Assembly (NCBI RefSeq): GCF_036711975.1
Contig: NC_091967.1
Span: forward strand, 10,416,001-10,480,000
Source of the DNA: Onthophagus taurus
Taxonomy: Eukaryota > Arthropoda > Insecta > Coleoptera > Scarabaeidae
Reading direction: 5' to 3'
DNA: 64,000 nt
In this document: piece after piece, positions 42,301 to 52,853 of the stretch
How the letters are laid out: every line of letters starts with the position of its first letter
Numbering within the stretch: position 1 is the first letter of the stretch
Made by a program: the position numbers and the translations under genes
The notes under the pieces: model-generated
Told to the model about the DNA's origin: nothing
What the model saw: the letters and a program-made list of their open reading frames with translations, nothing else
The model's database searches: none

Positions 42301-45300
42301 GCCCTTGCTCCTGCCATCCCCATATCTCCACCCCGTATATCATAACGCTTTTTATGAAGCTCTCAAACATTATCCTCTTCTTTCCCATAATCTTTCCCCC
42401 CGTCTCTAGATCTATCCCATAACCTTATTAGCTTTCCTTGCAATTATTCTAATATATGTCACCTTCCCATCTCCAATCCTCTTCCTTCTGTCGCCCTTAC
42501 TTCATCATATTCGGTTTGTTTATATTCACCTCTTCAGGATTCCAAATCCTTCCCTCTAAAATACCCTACCAGAGACCGTATTATTGCAATTTTTTTTAAT
42601 ATACATTTTTTGAATACATTTTTCTTATAGATTGTGATTCTGATCCAGTAACACCAACGTTTGTGAGAGCACCCGGTAGGTTGACATCGTCTTCTTCGTA
42701 TACATTAGATTTAAATGTCGAGGCGAATACAGTTTATATTTCTAAACCAATGCCTTCGAATCACAGCACATCATCTGGCGAAGAAACTTTAGAAGCTGAT
42801 CAGCAAAATTTTGGAAGTGAAATATCCGTAGTGAGGACTACAGAACAAAGAGAGAAAGCTCCTGAATCTGGTAAAAGAACATTATAATTATTTATTATAT
42901 TTTTGAGTAAGTCTGGGCGATCAATAAGGTCACTCAATTTTTGGCAGAAATTTTACCAACACTGTTCCTCGTTAAATTATCATCTTTATTAGATAGATAG
43001 AGCGCGGTATTCGTAGTGGGTCACGCTCAGAATCTCGAGTATATTACAAAAAGCTTTTAGATTTAACTTCTTGATCAATCTCAGCACATGAGCCTCCCAC
43101 GTTAGCCTAAAATCAAAAATAAACGTCAATGACTCAATCTTGAACGTGTCCATTCCAAGATTGAGATTCTTTGCAATGTTGAGAATGTTTTTTATTCTTT
43201 CTCTAAAATTTTTAATAGGAATGTCTTCTCTCAATTCGAAAATTCCCTCAAATTTTGCCTTAATTCTTACACATAGATAAATAGCACATATTCTATTTCA
43301 ATCATTCTAATTTTTGTTATTTCACGTTTTTTACTAAAATTAAATTATAGGTTGGTATAATCCTAGTCAACTTCGTGAAGAAAATAACGAAAAATTAGCT
43401 TATAATCTCCTACAAGATGCTTTTAAACAACACGAAAATAATTTATTGAAACAACTTTTAAATCAGGAAGGTTTAAATTTATCATGGGCTGAAGTTTTGT
43501 TACCATTAGTACATGAAATTGTAGACTTAGTCAGACCAGGTAGTTATAATAATCCAAAATTTATTTACAGTAATTTATAATTTACCTCTTTTTTTAGATT
43601 TAAATCACAACGCTGAAGCAATCGATATTTGTCATTATGTAAAGTTTAAAAAAGTCCCTGGCGGGACAAAATTGGATTGCAAATTGGTTCGTGGAATAAT
43701 CTTTACAAAAAATATCGTCCATAAAAGTATGTTAAATCAAATTGATAATCCCAAAGTGTTATTATTAGAAGGTGCTGTGGTGTATCAACGAATTGAAGGG
43801 AGATTAATGTCATTAGAACCAATTCTTATGCAGGTGAATTAATTAAAATAAATACATTATTATTTAATTATTTAAAATAAAATACTTTTAGGAACAAGAA
43901 AGTTTAAGAAATTTAGCAGCAAAAATAATTGCTTTAAAACCAGATATAGTTTTAGTACAACGAAACGTAGCGAGATTAGCACAAGATATTTTACGTGAAC
44001 AAGGAGTTACTTTAGTGATTAATGTAAAAAGACGAATTTTAGAGGCTTTATCAAGATGTATGCAAGCAGATTTAATAACATCATTAGACGCGCATTTAAT
44101 GGGCAAACCAACATTGGGAACTTGTAATAAATTTTATTTGCAATGTTACAAAAGCACGTCAGGTGAAAAATCAAAAACATTAATGTGTTTCGAAGGTTTA
44201 CCTCAACCACATTTAAGCAGCACTATCTTATTAAGAGGTGCCTCAAAAATTGAGCTACAAAAAGTTAAAAGAGTCGCTTCTTTATTACTTTTTACATGTT
44301 ATAATTGGAGATTGGAAAAGTCGTTTTTAATGGATTTTTTTGCTTTACCACCGCACCATAAAAACGAATTCTTTTGTGATAGCGGTGAAAATTCACCCAC
44401 GCTACCAGAAAATTTCCCAATTAAATCGCGTATAAATTATATTAAATCCGAAGATAAATTTGATGATTTAAATAAAACAAAACGTGAAAAAAACTCGTTA
44501 AAAGTCGTCGAATGTTTCACAGATCCATTAAATTCTTATGATAAAGAAGAGGAAATTATACCAAATGAAAATTTTAAAGGAAAGTTATCTGTAGCTGATT
44601 TACCATTTTCAAATCAATTTCGAAAACATTTGGATGATACGATTTTATGCGTTTCGCCGTATGTTACGTTTTCTGTTCCATATTTGGAGACTGAAAATGG
44701 TAGGAAATGTAAATTGAGAAGTTATTATCCTGATCAAATATTTAGTAGTGAACAATTTTTAAATACTAGTAAGAAAGTGTTGAAAACTGTTGATGATAAT
44801 TTAAGTAATAAACAACCAATATTAAAGGTAGGTTTAAAAAATATACATATTAATAAAATTAATAATTATTGTTCTAGATAAAACCGCCTCATCCATTTAT
44901 AACAACAGTAATTGGCAGAAACATCGACTCTAATGAAATAAAAAATTCTTTGGCACATTTCCGTGCTTGCGGTGGTCGCTATGAAAAAAAACCTTCAATT
45001 GATTTTATGAAAAATCAATCTAATGATGAAAAACTTACAGAACACCCCGCCGAAAATTCAAATAAACAACTTGATGTTTTTGATCCACATAATCATCAAA
45101 AATTGGATGCTCTTTATTATAGTTTTAGTTATAAATCGGCGAACGCCCCTGCGTTTTGCGTTAATCCTTGGGTAGTTCACATGAGTTTTTATCGAGATAA
45201 TGATATTCCTTTGGGATGTTTTTTGGAAAAATATTGTTTTCGAAAATCATATGGTTGCCAATCAAAATCGTGTGGTGTTCCAATGTTAAATCACATCAGA

Positions 45301-48300
45301 CGATTTGTACATAATTCGGGTTGCATAAGTATATCTTTAGATGAGTTACCAAATAGTTTTACTGAGGATAGAATAATAATGTGGAGTTGGTGTTCAAAAT
45401 GTCAAACTTGTTCGCCTAGCGTTCCTATGTCTGGTGATACTTGGTCATTTTCTTTAGCTAAATATTTAGAATTAAGATTTCATAATGGATTGTATACAAG
45501 AAGAGGAAATGTTCCGTGTAATCACAGTTTACACCAAGATAATTTACAATATTTTAGTTACAACAATATTGTCGCTACATTTGAATACTTACCGGTTGAT
45601 TTATGGGAAATTTCTTTACCCCCAACTATAATAAGTTTTGTACCCGATCGAAGTAAACAACATTTAGAAATGATAGAAGAAATTAAGACCATTGCATTAA
45701 AAGGTCACGAAATATTCTCGTTAATAAGCGAAAAACTTTCAATACTTTCACCCGATTTTGACGGTTTAAACAATTACAAACAAATGTTATTAAAAGATCA
45801 ATTAATGTTTAAAGAAATGGTCGAATTGGTTCAATGGAAATTAACTTCACCCACTTTAGAAAAAACTGAGGATAATTTTGGGAATCCAGAAAGTAAAGGT
45901 AAAAATTTTTTAAAATTGTATTTCGTTTTTTTGATATATTTGTAATATTATAGATGCTCAAATGGCAACATGGAAAATATCAGATACATTGGTGAGAATA
46001 AAAAAATTAATAGCAGAAGCGGTTGATCAATGGAATTTAATATTACAAGAATCCATTAAAAAACGCGACGCTGATAAACGAAAAGAAAGAAGCTCACATT
46101 CAGAAATTGATAGCCACTCTTCGTCTGATGTTAAAAGTAGCGCCACCGATTCTGAATTTGATATTAAAGATTCTAAAAGTGGAGCTAGTAATCGAAATAG
46201 GAGTTTAGACCAAGGTAACTTTTGATTTAAATCTAATTTATGTTGGAGATAAAAAATAATAAAATTTCCAGAACATGTACCACCATCTCCTAAATCTCAC
46301 CATCGTTCACAATCAGATGGAACAATTTTATCTCAATACGACGATTCTTACGATGGAAAGAAACACGATGACCGCAAAACGGTCAAACACATTTTCTCAC
46401 AATTATTACCATCAGCAACTGCATTTACACCAATTTTAGTAAGTTTCTTTTCCAACACTATTATTAATACATATTATGTTAATATTTTTTAGCATACTTT
46501 TAATCCTCAAGAACATTACACTCTTCCAATCGGCGTTTACTTTCCAATTATTGTCTATGAAAATGAACCTAGTTCAATAATAGCTTATGCATTAAACACT
46601 TTTGATTATAAAAGAATTTTGGAGGAATTCGCGACAAAAAAAATTCATCAAAATGAACCAAGTCCCAGTCCGAGTCATAAACGGCTTTTATCCAATGACA
46701 AAGATAAACGTATTTCATCTGGGGATAAATTGGAATCGCACGAATCTTCTTCTGGATTATTATCGTTTTTAAGAAATAAAGATGTTAATAAAGTGGATGG
46801 TGGCAATAATGTAAATGTTGATGCAAGGTGAGAATAAAATTAAAAATGATCACTTTATTAACTCAATTTTAAAATAATTGATGAAAATGATGTAATGTTA
46901 TGATATATAAGTGTTAAGATGTTATTTTGAAAACAGTGTAGGTTCTAAAAAATTATTTCTTAGACATCGTTGGCGAAATGTTGTTGTATGAGGCGCTTCT
47001 TATATTATAGCGAATATAGCTTTATATTCGCTTTTATTTCCCATTAATTAATAATTCATTTAAAATAAATATTCTCAAAATTACATAAACAACCTGTTAA
47101 ACTTATTAAATAACTTTATTTTAGTCAAGGAAATGATCAAACTCTTCACGTTGATAAAATTGATGATTCAAAAAAACGAAAAAGTTCTCACATTGAAATT
47201 CAATTTGAAGATAGTAACTGTAACTTTTTCTGTCGGATTTATTTTGCTGAAGAATTTACATTTTTACGAAGTTATATGTTACCAAGTGGTGAAGAAGCAT
47301 TTATCAGATCGTTAACAAGATCGATTCAATGGAATGCTAGAGGTGGTAAATCTGGATCAACGTTTTGTAAAACAACAGGTAATTGTATCGATATTGTAAT
47401 TAAATTAATTTTCTTTTTAAATGTAATTTTAGATGATAGATTTATTTTAAAAGAGATGCCAAAATCCGAAATTCAACTTTTTTTGGAATTCGCCCCTAAT
47501 TATTTTTCCTATATGAATCATTGTCACGACACGTCCCAACCGACTTTATTAGGAAAAATTGTGGGAATTTATCAAATTATTTTTAAAAATAATAGTACAA
47601 ACGCCTCGTTGCGAACTCACGTTTTAGTTATGGAAAATCTATTTTATAACCGCACAATAACGCAAAGATTCGACCTCAAAGGTTCCATGAGAAATCGTTT
47701 GGTAAATCCAGATAATCAAGATGAAGAAATAGTACTTTTAGACGAAAATTTATTATATAGTAAGTTAATAGAAACTAATTAACCAAAAAAAATTATTTTA
47801 AATAATATTTTTAGTGTCTTGTGATTCTCCTTTATATATCTTTCATCATTCCAAAGCTGTACTTGCTGCAGCTATACAAAAAGATATTGAATTTTTATCT
47901 GCGCAATCTGTGATGGATTATTCCTTGTTAGTAGGACGAGATACAAATAATAAAGAATTAGTTGTAGGAATAATTGGTAAGGCTATTTCCATACTAAAGA
48001 AATTTTAGAAAAACTAAAAAAAAACTTATAGCTATTGAAAAATGTATGTACATTTATAATATACTTAATTTATAATATAATGTTTATAAGGTCACGAATT
48101 TTTAGGGTAAAATATTTTTTTTATATCATTTATGTATAACGTATGTATTTTATTTTTTATAGATTATATTCGAACTTTTACATGGGATAAACGATTAGAA
48201 ACGATGGTAAAAAAATCGGGAATTCTTTGGGGACAAGGAAAGTTACCAACAATTGTATCGCCTGAAGAATATCGCGATCGATTCATTGAAGCAATGCACA

Positions 48301-48359
48301 AATATTTTCTTCAAGTTCCTGATCCTTGGATGGGATTTGGGAAAAGTTTGGAGTATTAA
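39310..48359 (+). CDS. fab1: Fab1/PIKfyve phosphatidylinositol-3-phosphate 5-kinase
   Basis: Makes PI(3,5)P2 from PI3P on endosomes and lysosomes, controlling vacuole size and trafficking. Seventeen coding exons: 39310-39633, 39688-39877, 39931-40195, 40248-40454, 40524-40729, 42631-42870, 43351-43540, 43599-43833, 43892-44827, 44878-45898, 45954-46214, 46272-46438, 46493-46827, 47125-47378, 47433-47759, 47815-47976, 48163-48359. They sum to 5517 nt, 1838 aa, with every phase consistent. Domains: FYVE zinc finger (WMPD, RRRHHCR, RVCGQIFC; about residues 120-185), DEP (about 278-355), Cpn60/TCP1-like regulatory domain (about 545-800), cysteine-rich CHK-like region, and PIPK kinase from about 1530 with FDLKGS, SVMDYSLLVG and DYIRTFTWDK. 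Length is normal for the family. The 1.9-kb intron after 40729 holds transposon debris. Start chosen because it is the first ATG of an open exon after an A/T-rich leader. Confidence 0.96.
40749..40941. repeat. MITE-like element in fab1 intron
   Basis: Left end TATACAGGGTGTCTCAGC and right end GGAACACCCGGTATA are inverted repeats of the common insect TATACAGGGTGTTCC type. About 190 nt lie between them, including the palindrome CTTCCGGTTATACCGGAAG. No coding capacity. Related ends at about 41235-41260 and 42063-42085 mark further fragments in the same intron. Confidence 0.7.
41528..41879 (+). mobile_element. Dead mariner-like transposase fragment in fab1 intron
   Basis: With one stop, the start reads G-N-C-D-K-I-L-S-R-T then F-N-E-N-Y-P-H-L-P-T-M-T, resembling the N-terminal helix-turn-helix of a Tc1/mariner-like family common in insects. 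After a deletion, D-F-Y-F-W-N-Y-D-K-D-E-V-Y then an R-x-A...N-G-D-V-F-A-Y-L-M end match the C-terminal FxWGxLKxxVY...GGHFEHL region of the same family. The catalytic middle is gone. The ends listed for the nearby MITE fragments may belong to this element. Confidence 0.6.
42985..43245 (-). mobile_element. Non-LTR retrotransposon fragment in fab1 intron
   Basis: Minus-strand frame reads F-I-F-D-F-R-L-T-W-E-A-H-V then L-R-L-I-K-K-L-N-L-K-A-F-C-N-I-L-E-I-L, the typical D-x-x-L-x-W-x-x-H-I region that follows the reverse transcriptase core of Jockey/R1-like elements. Only this piece remains. It lies in the intron between fab1 exons 42631-42870 and 43351-43540. Confidence 0.6.
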
Positions 48360-48524
48360 ATTAAAAAATAAATAAATCATTTTAGAAGAAAAATAATATT
48401 TTTTATTGAATAATAATAATTAATCAAAGAAAAGTCACAATATTATACCTCAACTTTTAAGTTTAACAAAGAAATATAAAGAAATAAGGAAATATGGCGG
48501 ATGTTAATAATCAATAAAATATAA

Positions 48525-49868
48525 TTAACGGGGCATATAACCTTGATGAGGTTGTTGGTTGTATGTCTTTGAATACGGATTTCCTTGGGTTTGCCCAGGA
48601 AAAATTGGAGGTACTACTCCTGATTGGTTATATTGTTGTTGTTGAGTTGTATAAGGCATTCCCGGTTGAGTATAACCATAAGTGTTTGTATTTGGCATTT
48701 GGGGTTGATCGGATTGAACATATCTATTAAAACAAAGCAAATAAATAAATTTATCAATTTATAAATTAATTCATACTCACCCTGCATTTGAGTATGTTGG
48801 GTACTGTTGGGTTGGATATGGCATGTTAGCATATGTAGCTTGAGGGTACCCTAAAATAAAACACCCATTTTTAAATTACACATTAAAAAATCATTTTTTA
48901 AATAGATTCTTTTTATATTTCCAATTTAATTTTTAAAATACATGCATAAACCGCCCATTGACATGGCTAAGTGCATAAATCATATTATAAGAAATCTGTC
49001 CTAATTCAGTTAAGGGTGGAGAGACAGTCCCGGGGGAATAATTCCACATACCCGTTGTTGGAGTTCTAATATATTGATTGCTGGGAGCTCCCAATGAGGG
49101 CGCAACTGGAGGCGTTGGAGTCGGTCTCACCGGTACAGATTGTGGACGATTTTCATTTTCACCATGGCTGATAACCGACGAAGATGAATTGACTTGATCA
49201 TTTTTGTTCGAAGAATCTTGATTTTGCTGTTGCTGCTTTTTATCTTGCAACGGGTCAAATTCGCTTGAATTTACTTTGCTTACAACGTTCGTAGAGGGCC
49301 CATTTGTTGGAACCTTCTCCGACTCTCCTAAATAAGAAATAATTTATACCAAATAAACATCATAAATAGTTTTACCTTCTATACTTGGTTCAGTCTGACT
49401 AGGAACTGGATTATGATCCAAAGCGTCTAGTAATCTATTTACTTGATTTCTGATACTACGTAATTGCACTTTAATATCAGCCAATTCAGTGGGTTTTAAT
49501 GTACCACTTGATGAGGTATCACACTGCATATCGTTATTCATAAGAATGTGTAATTTTAAAATTCTGCTGCATTGTATAGCAAACGATAAGTCTGAACTAT
49601 CAAATATAGTAATTAGGTCACCATCTGCAAGATTAATTAAAATAAGCAACTACAGTAAAAGGAACACAAAGAAATTACCTTCATCTTTATATTTAATTGT
49701 AACGTCATCGGTTGAAGTTAATTTCCCGCGAAAAACTCTTTGCATCATCAGTACCAATTCGTCATAAGTTATTGCTTCGTTATGTATTGGAATTCGACGG
49801 ATATCATCGCCAAGTTGAACTTTTATAATGAGTTTACCACTCAGGTCTACTACATTATTTATGTCCAT
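48525..49868 (-). CDS. TFG: TFG (TRK-fused gene) orthologue, ER exit-site scaffold
   Basis: TFG assembles at ER exit sites and helps COPII carriers move to the Golgi. Five minus-strand exons: 49868-49679, 49624-49376, 49327-49052, 48850-48781, 48723-48525; total 984 nt, 327 aa, phases consistent. Domains: N-terminal PB1 fold (residues 1 to about 90, with [16 protein letters not shown] and Y-K-D-E-D-G-D-L-I-T), a coiled coil (about 105-130, [12 protein letters not shown]), then a P/Q/Y-rich low-complexity tail ending Q-G-Y-M-P-R. I chose the donor at 49051 (GTATGT) because it is the only one that joins the Y/Q-rich exon 48850-48781 in frame. Slightly shorter than human TFG (about 400 aa). Its stop is only 165 nt from that of convergent fab1. 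Confidence 0.92.
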
Positions 49869-50302
49869 GTCTTTTTCGTCGTTTTAGGATTTTTTTGTTG
49901 CAAGATCTATATACTTACATAAAGGAAATTTTTAACAATTATTTTTCCGATTTAAATGTTTTAAACAAACTGGAAATTTTAGAAAAACACCGATGTATTT
50001 ACAAAAAGAGAATCGTTTTATGACGTGATGAGATCGATGAAATGTTAATTGTCAAACAACAGTGTCACCAACATAAAAAATTTTAAAGCAATAAGTCACC
50101 ATAATTAATTTTTTTAAATATTAAAATTAAAAATTATTACACTTGCAAAAAATTTATTTTAAAATCTACATAATTTTAATAAATCAATAATAAAAAAAGG
50201 ATTATTCAACAAAAATTTGTCAAAACCACACTAAAGATAAAACATAACCTTAAAATTTTAAACGTCAAAGAAAAAATTTTATTTAATCCAAATCTCAACA
50301 TT
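49869..50302. promoter_or_regulatory. Shared upstream region of divergent TFG and WDR4
   Basis: The two start codons are 434 nt apart and point away from each other, so both promoters must lie in this A/T-rich spacer. No TATA box or other element stands out with confidence. Head-to-head housekeeping pairs of this kind often share a bidirectional promoter; here that is inferred from spacing only. Confidence 0.5.
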
Positions 50303-51409
50303 ATGATCATTTTAAAACATTTAGACAACGAAAAACTACTAATATCAACCTCTAAAAGTCTTCTATTATACGATATCTCAAAAGATACATCCTCCGATAT
50401 AGAATTACCACAATTAAGTGTTATTCAAAAGGGAAATCATGAAACTAACATAATATCTTTAATTGCAACATCGAAATGTGGAAATTATTTTGCTTTACTC
50501 CGTAATAAACAAGTAATAATATATGATAAAAAGTTAAATGTTATAAAAGAGATTTCACTAAAACGTGCGGCACATTCAATTATGCTATTTGGTGGTTACA
50601 ATTTGTTGGTTGCTGATAAAACTGGGGATGTTTATTTGTATAAAAGTGAAAATGAAGGTGGAGATAAAGATGGGATTCTCTTATTTGGTCATTTAAGTAT
50701 GTTGTTAGATGTAGTGTTAAGTGACAATGAGAAATTTTTAATAACATGTGACCGAGATGAGAAAATCCGAGTTTCGCATTATCCTAATACATATAATATT
50801 GAAAAATTTTGTTTGGGACATAAAGAATTTGTAACTAAATTAGTTTTGTTAGAGAATTCGTTTTTGTTATCAGCTTCGGGAGATGGACAAATAATTCTTT
50901 GGGATTACTTAAAAGGAGTTAATTTACATAAAATTGACACAAGCGATTATGTAAAAGATAAATCAGTTTTAAATAATTTTATAGAGACCATGAAACACAA
51001 TAAAACGGATGTGATGTGTTTACCAATTGTAGATATTCAAGTCCAAAAAATCGAAAATGTTTATTACATAGTTGTTCAAATTTATAAACTAAAATCGCTT
51101 TTAATTTTTTCAATTGATGCGTTTGATAATTTTGAATCTAAATTTATTGATGAACTTAGTTTCAAATCGGAAATTCAAACGTTTTCTTTAAGAACACATT
51201 TATTCGTCGCAACAAAAGAAGATATCAAAACTTTTTGTATTTTAGATAATAAATATGTTGAAGTGAAAAAAGTTTTCTTTGAGAATTTTAAAATTTCAAT
51301 TGAAGGCGATGATAATTGCGATATAATAACTTTGTTTAAGAGAAAATTTGATAATGTTGAGGAGTATTTAGAAAGAAAACGACAAAGAATTGAAACAAAA
51401 TGTAATTAA
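50303..51409 (+). CDS. WDR4: WDR4/Trm82 (wuho) tRNA m7G46 methyltransferase subunit
   Basis: Non-catalytic WD40 partner of METTL1/Trm8; the complex methylates G46 in the variable loop of tRNAs, and in flies this gene (wuho) is needed in the germ line. One uninterrupted exon, 368 aa. The best-conserved block is F-C-L-G-H-K-E-F-V-T-K-L followed by L-S-A-S-G-D-G-Q-I-I-L-W-D-Y, matching the FCLGHxEFV...SxSGDGxxxLWxY signature of the family, after an earlier T-C-D-R-D-E-K-I-R-V-S repeat. The basic C-terminus (R-K-R-Q-R-I-E-T-K-C-N) is typical. Start is the first ATG in an open frame. An AATAAA-type signal follows about 25 nt after the stop. Confidence 0.93.
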   Translation: MIILKHLDNEKLLISTSKSLLLYDISKDTSSDIELPQLSVIQKGNHETNIISLIATSKCGNYFALLRNKQVIIYDKKLNVIKEISLKRAAHSIMLFGGYNLLVADKTGDVYLYKSENEGGDKDGILLFGHLSMLLDVVLSDNEKFLITCDRDEKIRVSHYPNTYNIEKFCLGHKEFVTKLVLLENSFLLSASGDGQIILWDYLKGVNLHKIDTSDYVKDKSVLNNFIETMKHNKTDVMCLPIVDIQVQKIENVYYIVVQIYKLKSLLIFSIDAFDNFESKFIDELSFKSEIQTFSLRTHLFVATKEDIKTFCILDNKYVEVKKVFFENFKISIEGDDNCDIITLFKRKFDNVEEYLERKRQRIETKCN

Positions 51410-52853
51410 TAAAAAATTACTTTTTTATATACTGAAATAAAAAATTATAAATTAAAATCGATTTTTTTTATTTATCCTGAAATATTTTGTTCAAAAGAAA
51501 TTGAAATTAGAATGCCATAAAGCTTTATCTATTTATGGATAGGATAATAGACAATGTATTAAAGTAAGCTATAATTATATGATATGGGGACAAAAAATCG
51601 AGCAGATGATGTCGTCATACTGGGCGATACTGCATCTGAAGACGCATGGCTAAACCCGAAACTTTCTAGAGCTACTGTTCTAGTTTTAGTTGCTATTGAG
51701 TGCTAAATTGACCAATAAGTAGAACTAGAAACATTCCTGTTTTTCTTCTTCCGAATATTTCTAGATCTAGTGTTAGTTCAATAAAAAGATACAGCAACCT
51801 GGCGCTGAATAACAAGTAAAACTAGAACTAACACTAGATCTAGAAACAACATAAACTTAACAGCTAAACGGGTCGAGACCCCTTTAGCTGTAGAAGGAGT
51901 GTTAGATACCCTTATCTCAAGATACATTTACGAATGGTTAACACCATTGCATAATGGATAATAAACATGAAGAAGATTAGGGAACATTGTTAGACCTTGT
52001 TCAGTATTAAATATTGACACAAACAAACAATATTAATCCTTTTGTGTTTGATCTCCACTTAAATTTGACCATATTATTAAGAAACTTAATAATGTGACAT
52101 GATTATATACATAGTAATTATTAGGTGTAATAATAATTGCAAAAAGTTGAGCAATAACATGAATTTCATTTTATTGATTTTGTTCATTTGTTGATGTTTC
52201 AGCAACTTTAAAGCTGCCGTTTGATCTTACAATTTAATTATGAACATTATAAATTTAAAAGTATTCACACGTTTCTTTTAAATCTAAATCTATTAATAAA
52301 GCTACGTAACAGAGAAACAATGTTTTTAGATAAATACAATATATATGTATATTTAAAAATAGGATGGGATACAAATGCTTAATAAATTAAATTATTTATA
52401 TTCGGATCGTTTTTAAAAAGTCCATAAATACATAAAGAGAAACTTTTTAGTAAATTTGTATAAATTAAAATTATGGGTAAAAAATTGTTTTTATTTAAAA
52501 AATATTGTTACATTTAAATATCATTTTCTTACTTATTAGATTTTTTTAGTTTTCTTGTCCACATTTGATTGAAATTTAGCTCTCATTTAATATAATAAAA
52601 TTAAAAACTTAAAATTATAGAGATAATAATAAAAAACAACCCTTATATGATAAAAAATAGAGAACTGCACTAAATCATGATAATAAACAATTTAAAATTG
52701 AAAATCTTGTTGATTTAAATAATTATTATATGGTATTATACTTAAAAATACAATTAAATGTGCGTTTATTAAATATAAAAAATAAATTATTTTTACAATC
52801 TCATTTTTGTTTTATTTGTTATTGATTTGTTTGTTAGAAAAACTTGTTGGCAT
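51410..52853. other. Intergenic region between WDR4 and DESI2, no gene
   Basis: A/T-rich spacer. Apart from the palindromic repeat at 51640-51893, it contains no recognisable gene or RNA. The 3' UTRs of convergent WDR4 and DESI2 both end here. Confidence 0.6.
51640..51893. repeat. Second copy of the CTAG-rich palindromic repeat family
   Basis: It begins with GGCTAAACCCGAAACTTTCT, contains TCTAGATCTAGTGTTAGTTC and the complementary ACTAGAACTAACACTAGAT, and ends with a GCTAAACGGG/CCCTTTAGC hairpin. The units match the block at 32389-32735 but are more diverged and spaced. A non-autonomous mobile family is likely; no coding capacity. Confidence 0.75.

Noticed and set aside
40730..42630. Possible additional fab1 exon in the 1.9-kb intron (ORF 40918-41232)
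   Set aside because: The exons on both sides join in phase, and the intron content is mobile-element debris; the ORF has no similarity to PIKfyve.
48614..48832. A 72-codon minus-strand ORF across the TFG 48781 intron
   Set aside because: It reads the last TFG exons in the wrong frame and through a good GTGAGT donor; the spliced frame gives the expected Y/Q-rich tail.
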